This document shows, in pieces, positions 22,633 to 32,655 of a DNA stretch of 44,829 bases. This DNA comes from Nemertoderma westbladi (lineage: Eukaryota; Xenacoelomorpha; Nemertodermatida; Nemertodermatidae), in assembly GCA_032718475.1 (NCBI GenBank), contig JAUCBJ010006871.1, positions 1-44,829 on the forward strand, written 5' to 3'. The notes under the pieces are model-generated. The model was not told the DNA's origin. It saw nothing but the letters and a program-made list of their open reading frames with translations, and searched no databases. Numbering within the stretch: position 1 is the first letter of the stretch; each line of letters starts with the position of its first letter. The translations under genes and the position numbers were made by a program.

Positions 22633-23219
22633 TATCTTCCCGGTGAGAAGATAGCATCCAACTAAAGTGCGCTACAATTCCGCTGGATCCCGATCTAGTA
22701 TCGGGTGTGGGGTGGGTTATTTTCTTTCGGAGCCGGCTTTCCGGGCCGCTCCCTATGGGTATGATATTGCTACCCTCTGGCGTTTCGTGTTGGGCCGATC
22801 GTACGCTTCTCTCACACAACTTTTGTTTCCCCAACACTCTCACCACTCTACTCCAACTCTCGCATACTCCCGGACCTCCTCGTCCCACACTCTTCCTCTC
22901 ACTTCTCCTCCCCCACACTTGAATTGCGCCCACGCTCTCTTCGCACTCCGCACTATTACTCCATCCCTCCTTGACTACCTTATCCCTACTGACGAATCTC
23001 ACCCCCCCTCCGTGCCGTCGCACTCAGGAAATGTGAAATCGTCTGGCGTCTTGTCCCTAGTGCCATAGTCACTTAGCCCCCCAGTCCCAGTAGCTAATTG
23101 AGAAAGGTTGTATGACTATAGTACTTACACCACTATCTCCGCACTCCGCACTATCACCTCTCCACTCTCTTGTCACTCCCTAAGGCTTTAATCTCTAATG
23201 CTACCCCTGTGCTATCATA

Positions 23220-23520
23220 CTATCTACCTACTGCTTACTAACTCTAACTATCTAACTAACTCTGCTAACTACTAACTCTTACTACTTCTAGCTCTAACTG
23301 AGAGCCTCTAACTTTCTACTGACTCTAACTCTCTACTAAGTCTAACTAACTCCTACTAACTTTCTACTTCTACTAACTCTACTTGACTCCTCTGAGTCTA
23401 CCAACTCTGCTAACTAGCTCTACTAACTCTACTCCACTAGCTCTGCTAACTCTACTCCACTAGCTCTGCTAACTCTACTAACTTGCTCTACTAACTCTAC
23501 TCCACTCTTCTAACTATGTG
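23220..23520 (+). repeat. CTAACT-type pyrimidine satellite
   Basis: Irregular short units CTAACT/CTACTAACT/CTCTGCTAACT fill this part of the LTR-element interior. Confidence 0.75.
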
Positions 23521-23544
23521 GCGCTTGCGGTGCCCACAACCACT

Positions 23545-23960
23545 CTACTATCTGGCACCCTATGTGCCCTTCTACTACTCAACTACCTCTCTAGCTCTAC
23601 TACCTGGCACCCTATGTGCCCTCTCTCTACACTCTACTACCTGGCACCCTATGTGCCCTCTCTACTACACTACTACCTCTCTAACTCTACTACCTGGCAC
23701 CCTATGTGCCCTCTCTACTACTCTACTCTATCTCTAACTCTCTAACTCCACTACCTGGCACCCTATGTGCCCGTCTCTACTACTCTATTCTATCTCTAAC
23801 TCTCTAACTCTACTACCTGGCACCCTATGTGCCCTTCTACTATTCTACTCTCTGGCACCCTATGTGCCCTCTCTGCTACCTCTAACACTCTACTCTACTA
23901 CCTGGTACCCTATGTGCCCTCTCTACTACTCTACTCTATCTCTAACTTACTTCCTTTACA
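23545..23960 (+). repeat. Hairpin minisatellite GGCACCCTATGTGCC
   Basis: At least eight copies of a unit with core CTGGCACCCTATGTGCCC spaced by variable CTACTCTA-type filler. The core GGCAC-CCTAT-GTGCC is self-complementary and can form a small stem-loop. The Leu/Pro/Tyr-rich frames across it are repeat artefacts. Confidence 0.85.
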
Positions 23961-24039
23961 TCCACTCGCCTGCACGTGACGCTCTGAATGCCGGCAGAGT
24001 GGGTACGTTAATTATGTGAACTACTACTAACTCTAACTA

Positions 24040-24500
24040 ACTCTCTACGTGGCGCTAACGGTGCCCACAACCACAACCGGTACTACGTACCCTCTTACTA
24101 ACTCTACCTCTATCTACGTGGCGCTAACGGTGCCCACAACCACAACCGGTACTACGTACCCTCTTACTAACCTCTAACTCCCACTAACTCTAATTAACAT
24201 ACCCTGCTCTTACATCAAACACATCATCACGCCCGTGCCCCACTAAGTTCAGCGCATTCCCTACCCTAACTCTAACTACGTGGCGCTTACGGTGCCCACA
24301 ACCCTCTACTGCTACTACTTTCTATGTGGCGCTTACGGTGCCCACAACCATTCTACTACTAACTCTACTCTGCTAACTCTCTACTAACGGTACTACGTAC
24401 CCTCTAACTCTTACTCTAACTAGCGGTATTACGTACCCTCTAACTCTTACTCTAACTAGCGGTACTACATACCCTCCTACTAACTCTTCTACTAACGGTA
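24040..24500 (+). repeat. Hairpin repeats GGTGCCCAC / GGTACTACGTACC
   Basis: Alternating units with GTGGCGCTAACGGTGCCCAC and with GGTACTACGTACCCTC (about 24045-24500). GGTAC-TAC-GTACC is a perfect small stem-loop; GGCGC-TTAC-GGTGCC is an imperfect one. The last units are translated at the C-terminal end of the Gag frame on the minus strand. Confidence 0.8.
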
Positions 24501-25974
24501 CTCTCGACGACCCCCGCTCGTCCCTCGGTATACGCGGTGACTGCCCATGTAATGCCCCCTCGCACTGTGTCAGTCCTGCGTGTGTATGCAACACGCCTCC
24601 TCCTACTTTCCCGACTCCCTTATGTTTGCTAATGGGCTTCTCTGCCCCTGGTTTAGTCCTTTCATATCCTCTCCCTTTCCAACACTCTCCGGATCTGTGT
24701 CCTTTTACCACACATCGATGACATAGTCCGTTTGCATCTGTGTAGGCTACACGATCTCGTTTGGGCAACGCTTGCCAGTACTTACAACTCCTGGTCTTAT
24801 GGGTTCCGTCCCGATGTAATTGACATTGGAATCCTGGATTATAGCGTTTCCTGTATAGTCCTTCACGTATCGCGCTTAGGTTTATATGTACCGATTTAAT
24901 GTTTTGGTTGTCTAGACTCGGCCTACTGGGTATATTGGGATTGTGTTTATTTTTGGTGTTATTTTCTTTCTGTCCCTGCCACGGTGTGGCCCTGCTACCA
25001 GCTAACTGTGGACTAGCAGTCCCCTGTACGGCCGCGTGTGGTATTGACTGTCCGCACGACCTGTTCTCGTCCAGGGAGTTCGATGTTCTTGCTCCTATCG
25101 GGGTATATTGTCGATATTGTGATGGGGGAATGTCACCCTGTCCCCCCCCGGCCGGTATGTTTGGTACTGGGGTTGATGTTAATACATTGGGGCCCATACG
25201 TCTATCTCCAATAACTCCCCCCTCCCCTGGATATATGTTATGTCCCTGTGTATTATAGTCATGCTGCTGTACCGATATAGGCCTATCTACTTCTCGCCTA
25301 CCTACCGGTATGTACTCCGCGACTTCCGGGTTTAATCCCGTCGTTCGCGCTACCCTATCGCCTACTATGTCTCTCCCAGCATGGCCTATAATAGTATGTG
25401 CAGTAAGGCCTACAGTATGTCCTGCAGTCTGCATGTGCCCTTCCAAACCGAAGTTTATTCTTCGCGAATCTCTAATCTCCCGGCGACTACCGTACTCTCG
25501 ATCGGCAGCTATATCCCGTCGGGAAGCTTCTCTCCGATCCCCTCTCCTGTTCTCGACTCTGTATTGGTACGTCTTGTACCCCTCTCTTGGCGTGCGGTGC
25601 GTTTCTCCGGGGCGACGGCAATCTCCCGAAGTTCGACCCCACTGGCTCCCTGACTCCATCTCTACTATCGACGGTCCGTTATCCGTCCTCGCACTCCTAT
25701 CGTTCGTGGCGACACCTTTTCTACTATCTCCTCTTCTTCTCTTTCCAGTGCAGTATTCCGGCTCATGAGATCTCTCGTCGACCTCCCGGTTAAACTCTAC
25801 TCTTCTTCTTCCCTCTTCTAATCGGGCTCGACGCTTCGTCTGCCCTTTCGCGACGTCAACCTGCCTCTCTCTACTCGATCGCACGCCGCTGGGGATACTC
25901 GCAATCCCCCTATTACTCTCCGTCGCCGGGTGTTGCGGTTTACCTGATTCGGCCCGCGCATTATCCGCTGACGG

Positions 25975-26335
25975 CTGTGGGACACTCTCTGCCCCCCCTC
26001 TCTCTCTACTAATCTCTCGCGGTGGGGTGCCCGTAGCCCCCCCCACCCGCCACTTCTAACTCCACTATCTCTTACTATACTTCTGCGTCCCTCTTGTCGG
26101 ACATTCTCTACCCCCCTTCTCTCGCCACTAATCTTTCGTGGTGGGGCTCCTGTAGCCCCCCCCCACCCGCTACTTCTAACTTCACTACCTCCTACTACAC
26201 CTCTACACCCCTCTTGTGGGGCATTCTCTGCCCCCCCTCTCTCGCCACTAATCTTATGTGGTGGGGCGCCCGTAGCCCCCCCCCCACTCGCCACATCTAA
26301 CTTCACTATCTCTTACTTCGTCTCTACACCCCTCT
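25975..26335 (+). repeat. 120-bp tandem repeat inside gag, three copies
   Basis: Copies near 25983, 26103 and 26223 (period 120 bases, 40 codons) share CCTCTCTCGCCACTAATCTT and GTGGTGGGGC...GTAGCCCCC. Each contains a GGGGCTCCTGTAGCCCC-like stem-loop adjoining a C-run where the reading frame slips. Confidence 0.85.
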
Positions 26336-26419
26336 CTAGTCGACGCACTGTCTCTACTACGGCTGGGTCTATTCACCCCCGCCTCTCTCTCTACTACTGC
26401 GTGGCCTATCAGGCCCACT

Positions 26420-26540
26420 TCGGGTTGGCTCAACCCCGCTACCTCCTGCCTACCAACTACGTGGCCTACCAGGCCGCCGTCGGGTTGGCTCAACCCTGCC
26501 ACTTCCTGCCTACTAACTACATGGCCTACCAGGCCCTCGT
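26420..26540 (+). repeat. ~63-bp tandem repeat inside gag with two palindromes
   Basis: Three units with CTACGTGGCCTACCAGGCC and GGGTTGGCTCAACCC. Both GGCCT-ACC-AGGCC and GGTTG-GCT-CAACC are perfect small stem-loops. They encode the Gag repeats LVGHVV and AGLSQP. Confidence 0.8.
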
Positions 26541-26857
26541 CTGCTGAGTTATGTACGTCCGACACGCTCATATTAATAGCACCATTCCCAATATTATTTG
26601 TTAAATCAATTAAATTATTGGAATTTGAAACGGGATTATTATTTAAATTATTTAAATTACTTACATCACTACTATTCTCTAAACTTAAATTATTATTCGA
26701 ATTATTTTGCGGGTTTGAATTGAAATTATTATCTAGAGTATTTGTATTTAAATTTAAATTACTACTACCCGGTAAAATATTATTTCCTGTAATAAAGGGA
26801 TTAGGGTTATCTACTACGGTACTATTAATATTAACTATTTCTAACGTACTACTATTA

Positions 26858-26873
26858 CCCCCCCCCCCCCCCC
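26858..26873. repeat. Poly(C) run, 16 bases, at a gag frame change
   Basis: The minus-strand Gag frame changes at this homopolymer: upstream coding reads into a poly-Gly stretch and the Asn-rich continuation is in another frame. Confidence 0.8.
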
Positions 26874-28148
26874 GCCCGTACGGCTACACCAGTTCTGGTT
26901 CTCTCGCCCGGTGCCTGTAAGTGGGGGCTCACTCTCTGATATCTCCAACCGCGCCAGTTCTAGTCGGCGCCGTTTAAGTTTGGCTTGATATTGCGCAAGC
27001 CCGCCTAGCACGGCATGCAAATCATCCCGCCTGCGCTCACCCTCTATCCCCATCTCTCGCATATTCTGCTCGGCCAACTCTGCCTTTCTCGCAATCATCT
27101 CAAGCCGCCTCGCCGGCTCGCTCTCTACTCCCATCTCTCGCTCTCTACACTCCTTGGCTCTCTCTCTACACTCCTCGGCCCTCTCTCTACACTCCCTCTC
27201 CAACTCTCCTACCTTCTCTGAGAATGCGGTTTCCTCTCTCAATCGTCTCTCTAACTCATTCTGCTCTGTCGCAACCATTTCTAATTTATACGCCATGCGT
27301 TCACTCTCTCGCACCCGTCTTTCTTTTACGGAGGATGTAGCAGACTTATCGGTTGCGACGGACTCCCGCCGCCCCTCCGTCCTACTAACTTTCCCCCACC
27401 TCCCGGAACTTCCTCCGACCGATGAGACCGAATCCTCGGAGTTAACCTCGGATTCGCCCTCCTCAGGTCTCTTCCAACCCACTAATTTTACTCCCCGGGC
27501 ATCGACTAAGTATGGCCCTACGTACACTACGCTAGGTTCCATACCCCCACATTCCCATAGTTCAATCAGTTCGTTGACAACTCCCCTCGCCCTCTCCTCG
27601 GCTAGTTCTCCCTGCCCAGAACGCACTAGGTAATCAAAGTATCTGTTCGACTCACCTAGTCCCTTTGTCATCTTGACCTCGTCTATCCTCGCCCCCTCCT
27701 TGGCCTCCTTTAGTAGTTCCCGGGTCGCGTTGTAGGCCCGTCGAAGTCAATCGGAAACCCCGACGTCCTCGTCGCCGACCTCTCCTCCATCTCTCCGGGT
27801 CCGACGTCGTACCGACGGCCCCACCGTCGCCGTTCCGGTGGACCGTTCGTCGCCCTCGGCCTGTGGCTGGCCGGCGACATCGGTATGTCGACCCTCGCTC
27901 CGCGTCGACTCGTCTTTCTCTTCTCCTCCCTTCTCGTCTCCTTCCCTCGACTCGCTCTCCGGTTGTAGACGACCCCCCACATCTTGGCTCGCCGGGTTGT
28001 TCGTTGTCGACGTGGCGTCAACCTGCGTCGACGTGGTCGGCGTAGCATCGACCGGCGTCGTGGGTTCGTATTGTCTCGCCGTGGCCTCGCGGATCGTTAG
28101 ATCGTCGTCCGGGGTCCGCGGCGGTGTCGTTCCTCTCTCTCGACTCAT

Positions 28149-28278
28149 CGTCGTCTTTGGTGTCTGGCAGCCACAGTCTGTCAGTTGGTTGGATCCAGTT
28201 CTATCACTGTCAGACTGTTAGGGCAGCTGCTAGGATTCTATCTCTGTCAGGGCAGCTGGGCGGATCTGATTCTGTCAC
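28149..28278 (-). other. 5' leader of the LTR element
   Basis: Untranslated segment between the 5' LTR and the Gag start. It contains three related units of GGATTCTATCTCTGTCA/GGGCAGCT type. No clear tRNA primer-binding site (TGG...) borders the LTR. Confidence 0.5.
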
Positions 28279-28827
28279 TGTGACGGGATCTACGGATCCC
28301 GGTTTATCCGTTGGGTTTTCTATCCACGCGTCCCCGCCGTGTGTGAAAGGTAAAAGAGTTCTGATGTTCGGTAATATGTATAAAGGTATAATAGTCTGAT
28401 ATAGCACAGTATAGTATGACACGGTTACCGGTAGATAAGTATGATGGCGGTAGCGGACGGTGACAGAAGTCCCCGTTCCACCCTACTGATCTGACTGAGT
28501 AAACTAAACTGAATAGGGAAGCACCAACAGGTAATATATGTACTGCACAGTTGGCCATATTACTGTACCTAGTCGATGCTGTCCCCCCATTGGCTAATAT
28601 CCCACTTCTCGCCCTTTCACCTTCCCTGGTGTGTTTCCCGTTGCCCCTGTTGTTCTCTCTCTGTTAGGGGTTTGGCCCCTGACCCCTATTGTGTGTGTCT
28701 CCTTTGGGGCCTATTGTCCCCGTTTACTGGGCTGACACGAGGTTGATTGGTAATCAACCTCGTGCTCCCAATATTGCTTTATGGCTCACTCTATGGGTTT
28801 GTGTTAGCGGAATTGGATAAGCTAACA
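28279..28827 (-). repeat. 5' LTR (right in window), 549 bp
   Basis: Same sequence as 22056-22619 except a replaced/deleted segment near 28535 and one C/T difference near 28720. On the minus strand it would carry the element's promoter. Confidence 0.9.
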
Positions 28828-28832
28828 AGGTG
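28828..28832. repeat. Target-site duplication AGGTG (right)
   Basis: Matches 22051-22055 exactly. Confidence 0.85.
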
Positions 28833-29105
28833 CCAGATTAGGATAAGGTTGATGATGTTGTTACTGTGAATAGGTCAACAATGACAACTTTAACCATATA
28901 TTGGAGGTATTTATAGGATGCCATTACTCTGGCGATTGTTCACTGAAGTATTTATATATCATGATGTAGAAACTGACAAAGGAAAATAATATTTCAATTT
29001 TTGAATAATATAATTTATTTACCATTTCATCCCTCAAGCTTACTTATTGACCTCTCACACTTGTCAACCAGTATTCTATTTACTCTACCATAAATTTGTT
29101 AATTT
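28833..29105. other. 3' flank of the GPCR gene
   Basis: AT-rich sequence between the LTR element and the GPCR stop. The retrotransposon therefore lies less than 300 bases past the 3' end of the coding region, oriented the same way as the gene. Confidence 0.6.
29014..29019 (-). promoter_or_regulatory. Polyadenylation signal AATAAA
   Basis: TTTATT on the plus strand, AATAAA on the minus strand, about 90 bases after the GPCR stop codon, which is a reasonable distance for the 3' UTR. Confidence 0.5.
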
Positions 29106-30386
29106 CTATTTGCCTATCTTGATAGGTTTACACCTAAATATATTAGTATTCACAGCTTCACGGAAGCTTACAACTATAGCGTACATAAGATAAAAGTTAA
29201 GAGAATAAACAATAAACACCATGTCTTGAACATAAGATGTTCTGTTCAAGTACCGCTCATACTTTATGAAGTAAGTAATGTCTGCTGTGCTGGACATTGT
29301 TGTTAAATTATTGTGCAAATGGTACAAGTTAAAAGCTTCTATAACAAAAACTATAAAAGAAACTATGTGAATAAGAGATAAAGTACCATTTATCATAAGA
29401 AGTTTTATTGCATTGCACATCTTTAACATTGATGGTGATTGAGGGTTTAACCTAGCCACATTGTAAAACTTTGTTATCATTAGAACATCTATAATAAGTA
29501 CAGCTATAAGTTGGGTGAGTAAAATAAATGGAAATACATAACCATTAATACGATCTGCTGAGTTGATGTGCTCATTATTGGTTCTCCAATAATTATCAAT
29601 TGCCCAATATTCAGTAACACCATCAACCATATGAATTTCACCTTTAAATGCAAACATAAGAGTCCAATAGAGACCAGTGCAGTAAACAACCACAATGATT
29701 AAAACAATATAAACCACTTTGGGATTTTTCGCTTTGGTATTTTTATACCATAATGGAAAATACAAGGCTGCATTCCGTTCTAGACCCATAATTAAAGATA
29801 ACAGTTGTGCAGTAAAGGGAAATGCCCAAGCGAGCATTGGCCAACACAGTTGAAAAATCCAGTATAACAAATTAGAAGATTTGTAAACTAGATAAGATGC
29901 TCCATCGATTATTTCATAATCCGGGGTAGTTTTCACCCACCATGAGAGAGTTTCCCCACGTAGCAGTAACCTCCCAATACAACATAATGACTCCAGAATG
30001 GCATCAAGAATTAACATTTTGTAAAACAATGTGTTAAAAGACTTCTCAAGTAGAACTGTTGCTATGGTAATGGCATGACCGATTACACCAACTGCGACGA
30101 AGGTACAAATATATGGCGTGAGAATTCTTTCAAATACTTCATTAAATTCGTCGAATTGTTCTCCCTCGTTCAAGTATAGGTCATAATTGAAGTCTTTTAG
30201 TATCTTTTTGTAACGATCGTGGTATGCACTACGGGGAATATTGGCGATATTATGAGGTTGAAGACCCATGTTGGTTTTATCAGTCATCTCACCAGCTGAC
30301 GTCAAACATGTAACAAAACCAATGCACACTAGCAGTGATTGCGTTGTCATTATGTCCAATTGGAGGTTGAAGAACGTATTATTCAA
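29106..30386 (-). CDS. Orphan class A (rhodopsin-like) GPCR, intronless
   Basis: A 426-residue frame without interruption, unlike everything else here. It has a possible signal peptide (from M1 or, better, M13: TTQSLLVCIGFVTCLTSAG) and an acidic N-terminal tail. Seven hydrophobic segments lie near 91-113 (with the TM1 region GVIGHAITI), 120-142 (D128), 175-200, 223-245, 283-305, 325-350 and 385-405. GLERNAALYFPLWY at 201-214 occupies the DRY position (ERN instead of DRY). NFYLMY at 397-402 stands for NPxxY, without the proline. ECL2 (about 246-282) has no cysteine, so the usual TM3-ECL2 disulfide is missing. NxT glycosylation sites lie in the third extracellular loop (N360, N381). The ligand is unknown; a peptide-type receptor is plausible. 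Probably the only host gene in the window. Confidence 0.75.
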   Translation of the reverse strand: MNNTFFNLQLDIMTTQSLLVCIGFVTCLTSAGEMTDKTNMGLQPHNIANIPRSAYHDRYKKILKDFNYDLYLNEGEQFDEFNEVFERILTPYICTFVAVGVIGHAITIATVLLEKSFNTLFYKMLILDAILESLCCIGRLLLRGETLSWWVKTTPDYEIIDGASYLVYKSSNLLYWIFQLCWPMLAWAFPFTAQLLSLIMGLERNAALYFPLWYKNTKAKNPKVVYIVLIIVVVYCTGLYWTLMFAFKGEIHMVDGVTEYWAIDNYWRTNNEHINSADRINGYVFPFILLTQLIAVLIIDVLMITKFYNVARLNPQSPSMLKMCNAIKLLMINGTLSLIHIVSFIVFVIEAFNLYHLHNNLTTMSSTADITYFIKYERYLNRTSYVQDMVFIVYSLNFYLMYAIVVSFREAVNTNIFRCKPIKIGK

Positions 30387-31489
30387 AGACTAAATGAATT
30401 TATCTCATTATCATTGAATGGAATTCATTATATTGCTGTGCAGAAAGTATAATTTATTAGATTACTACGACTACTAACTGGTTTCTAAGTACTTATGTTT
30501 AGTGCGAGCCTTAAATTAATAGGCACAAGGAGTAGTGGTGACATTATGGGGTCCAAACAAGAGGCTCCAGATTCAATCACTGGTCAGGACAGAATTGTTT
30601 GGTCCTAGTGTTGTAAGTGTCTCTGCTCAGGTTTGATTCTTGAGTGGTACAAGACTATTTGGACACATTAATGTAAGAGAAATGACGACGGCTTAGCTCA
30701 ACACAACCATACCTATACCTATAACAATCTCTACTGTAAGCCTCCATGCATGGTTTCTATTAAAGTTTGAATCCAGAATATGAATTTGAATAAAATGATT
30801 ACGTTTTCTAAACATTATATCTACTTTGGTTTAGTGAAAAACTTGTATGGCCTTATAAACATGATCAGGAGGCTTTGCAATATATAATGTGATTTATACC
30901 ATTAATTTACTGCAGCGGGTGATTTCATTGAATGCAGATAAGTAAAAAAATATGTTGAATAATATATTATATGCCTTTTAAGAATCATTAGTGTTCTTAA
31001 TGGACTATAATACATTATACATTACTGAAGCATCGGTTCACGGTTGATGGCCCAGCACCTTTTTGATGGCCTACAGTGGATATAAGCTATATGTAATGCG
31101 TTTAAAGTTAGTGTGCTAGCACTAATGAAATAATTATTCATTGCATAAATAGGAAAGAAAGTCTAATGAATAAAACATATATATAAGAGATGAATAAACA
31201 TTATCCAAACTCAACCCCCCCCCCTCCCCCCCACCCCTTCACATTTAGCTTCCCTTTATGTTATCATCTTCCTGTATATTATTGGGAGATATTATTGGGA
31301 GATGTGTAATCGATATGTTGCTGGACCCCCTCACACACAGAAACTTGTTGCTGAAGAAAATAACAATTATTTCCAAATAAATAGCTAACATGTCCAGTCA
31401 TTTGTATATAATATCACATCACTCAAATTATCTAATATTAGCTAGTATCAAAATGGAATGTAATAAAAGTTTTTCAAAAAGTTGCTGGG

Positions 31490-31650
31490 AATATAACTTC
31501 CAGCAACTTGTTGCTGGACTCTTTCACACACAGAAATAAGTTGCAGAAACAAGTTGCAGAAACTTGTTGCTGGAGTCCTCACACACAGAAACAAGCATCA
31601 CGTTTCAGCAACAAGTTTCAGAAACAAGTTGCAGAAACAAGTTGCTCCTT
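31490..31650. repeat. Inverted/tandem GTTGCTGGA...CAGAAACAAG repeats
   Basis: Units GTTGCTGGACT...CACACACAGAAA and AGAAACAAGTTGCAGAAAC recur four or five times; a related copy lies at about 31318-31355. CCAGCAAC and GTTGCTGG occur close together in both orientations, so the block can fold. Confidence 0.7.
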
Positions 31651-32539
31651 GTGAGGGGGGCCTTAGGGGTAATCCTATATGTTATGTTGGACAATACCTT
31701 TATACCGGTACATTGTTTGGTGTATTTGTTATGATGCATAATGTATAAATAAATCTATCTATAAACCTACCCTAACTGAAAAACCATAAAAAACCAATTT
31801 TTTTCGCCTTTTTTTAAAAGTTGGTTAAACCAAAAAACCATAAAAAACCAATGGTGAGAAAAACCATTGGTTGCCAACCCTGATTTTTAACAACTGCAGT
31901 ATTACTGTCAACTGTTATTTATTTTAGTGGTTCACCAGTATTGCTGTATTGGTGTACCATACATGCCATAGCATAGCCTATAGGTGTATAAACACAACCT
32001 GACAACAGCTTCCATTAGATGTAGTCACAGACTACAGACTAACAGACTCATGTTGGCTGCAGTACCGGTACTGTAATAACTACTGCGGGCGGGTATTGTT
32101 ACTTTGGCAGTTTGGGGACCGTCCCTTACGTCTGTAACCTGCTCCTTTCCCTCAATTAGTAAAGTGGCTGTTTATTGTTTTGGGGTTTGGTAAAGTTATC
32201 GTGTTTATTGTTTTTACCTTCACCCCGAGATATGTTATTTACCGACCGAGTGCAGCAAGGGAGGTATATAAATCGGATCGAGGTGCGAAAAGAAGTGTTT
32301 TATTTATCGTACAATCTGACAATATGTAATTTTATTGTAAAAATGTGCAGATATTTGCATCCGCTTCAGCCTGAAGGCTAGGCCATTTATTAAATTTAAT
32401 AAATACACACAATATTTTGGAACATATTTATTTATTTTAAGATTATTAATTACTTGATGTCATTTTACTAGTCCTGCTACAGTAGTCTATAAATCATGGA
32501 ATTTTGAATGTTCTGGCACAGGCATAGTGAAACCAACTG

Positions 32540-32655
32540 TCCGACAGACCAGAAATCAACAAATTTTGAATGTTTTGGCATAGGCATGTTGAAATCAACT
32601 GTCTGACAGTCCAGAAATCAGCAGTCTGACAGTCCAGAAATCAGCAGTCTGACAG
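32540..32655 (+). repeat. Short tandem repeat CAGTCTGACAGTCCAGAAAT
   Basis: A 22-23-bp unit CAGTCTGACAGTCCAGAAATC repeats three times, preceded by a 70-bp two-copy repeat with TTTTGAATGTT and GGCATAGGCATG. Confidence 0.7.

Larger units (their letters stand above)
24373..28148 (-). pseudogene. Very long Gag with BEL/Pao-type zinc knuckle, frame-broken
   Basis: Gag, the nucleic-acid-binding structural protein of the element, of about 1,250 codons. Start: ATG at 28148, followed by a Thr/Asp/Arg-rich disordered part. A TGA at 27747-27749 interrupts the frame, which continues to about 26860. This part holds a helical stretch and an Arg/Glu heptad-like coiled coil (about 27134-27200). Next come an Asn-rich segment (26575-26850), repeats LVGHVV.RQEVAGLSQP (26420-26540), three 40-residue Gly/Arg repeats (25975-26335), and an Arg-rich region. 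The C-terminal zinc region (24683-24830) has CQLHRDGTHKTRSC and CHRCVVKGHRSGEC (CX2CX4HX4C), the arrangement seen in BEL/Pao Gag. Frame changes occur at poly(C) runs near 26858, 26275 and 26036. Given the young LTRs these may be sequencing errors. Ordinary Gags are far shorter. Confidence 0.65.
22056..28827 (-). mobile_element. Complete gag-only LTR retrotransposon, 6.77 kb
   Basis: Two direct LTRs (22056-22619 and 28279-28827) bounded by TG...CA and by a 5-bp AGGTG duplication enclose a 5.66-kb interior. The orientation is minus: the long Gag reads on that strand, and a purine tract (GGGGGGGAG, minus strand) abuts the inner edge of the left LTR, as expected for the plus-strand primer of reverse transcription. 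The LTRs differ by one substitution and one indel that I can see, so insertion was recent. I find no protease, reverse transcriptase, RNase H or integrase frame; the 1.75 kb after Gag is tandem-repeat arrays. A recent insertion without pol implies mobilisation by an autonomous relative's enzymes. A tRNA-type primer site starting TGG is not obvious next to the right LTR. Confidence 0.85.

Noticed and set aside
23516-24019. Leu/Pro/Tyr-rich frames on the plus strand
   Set aside because: Several plus-strand frames are open through the same tandem array inside the LTR element; its coding strand is the minus strand.
24899-25793. Plus-strand frames opposite Gag, one with a hydrophobic start
   Set aside because: Antisense shadows of the Gag frame, which has the zinc region and continuity.
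30517-30720. tRNA-derived SINE or tRNA gene
   Set aside because: Only a weak B-box-like GATTCAATC; no cloverleaf or A box in register.
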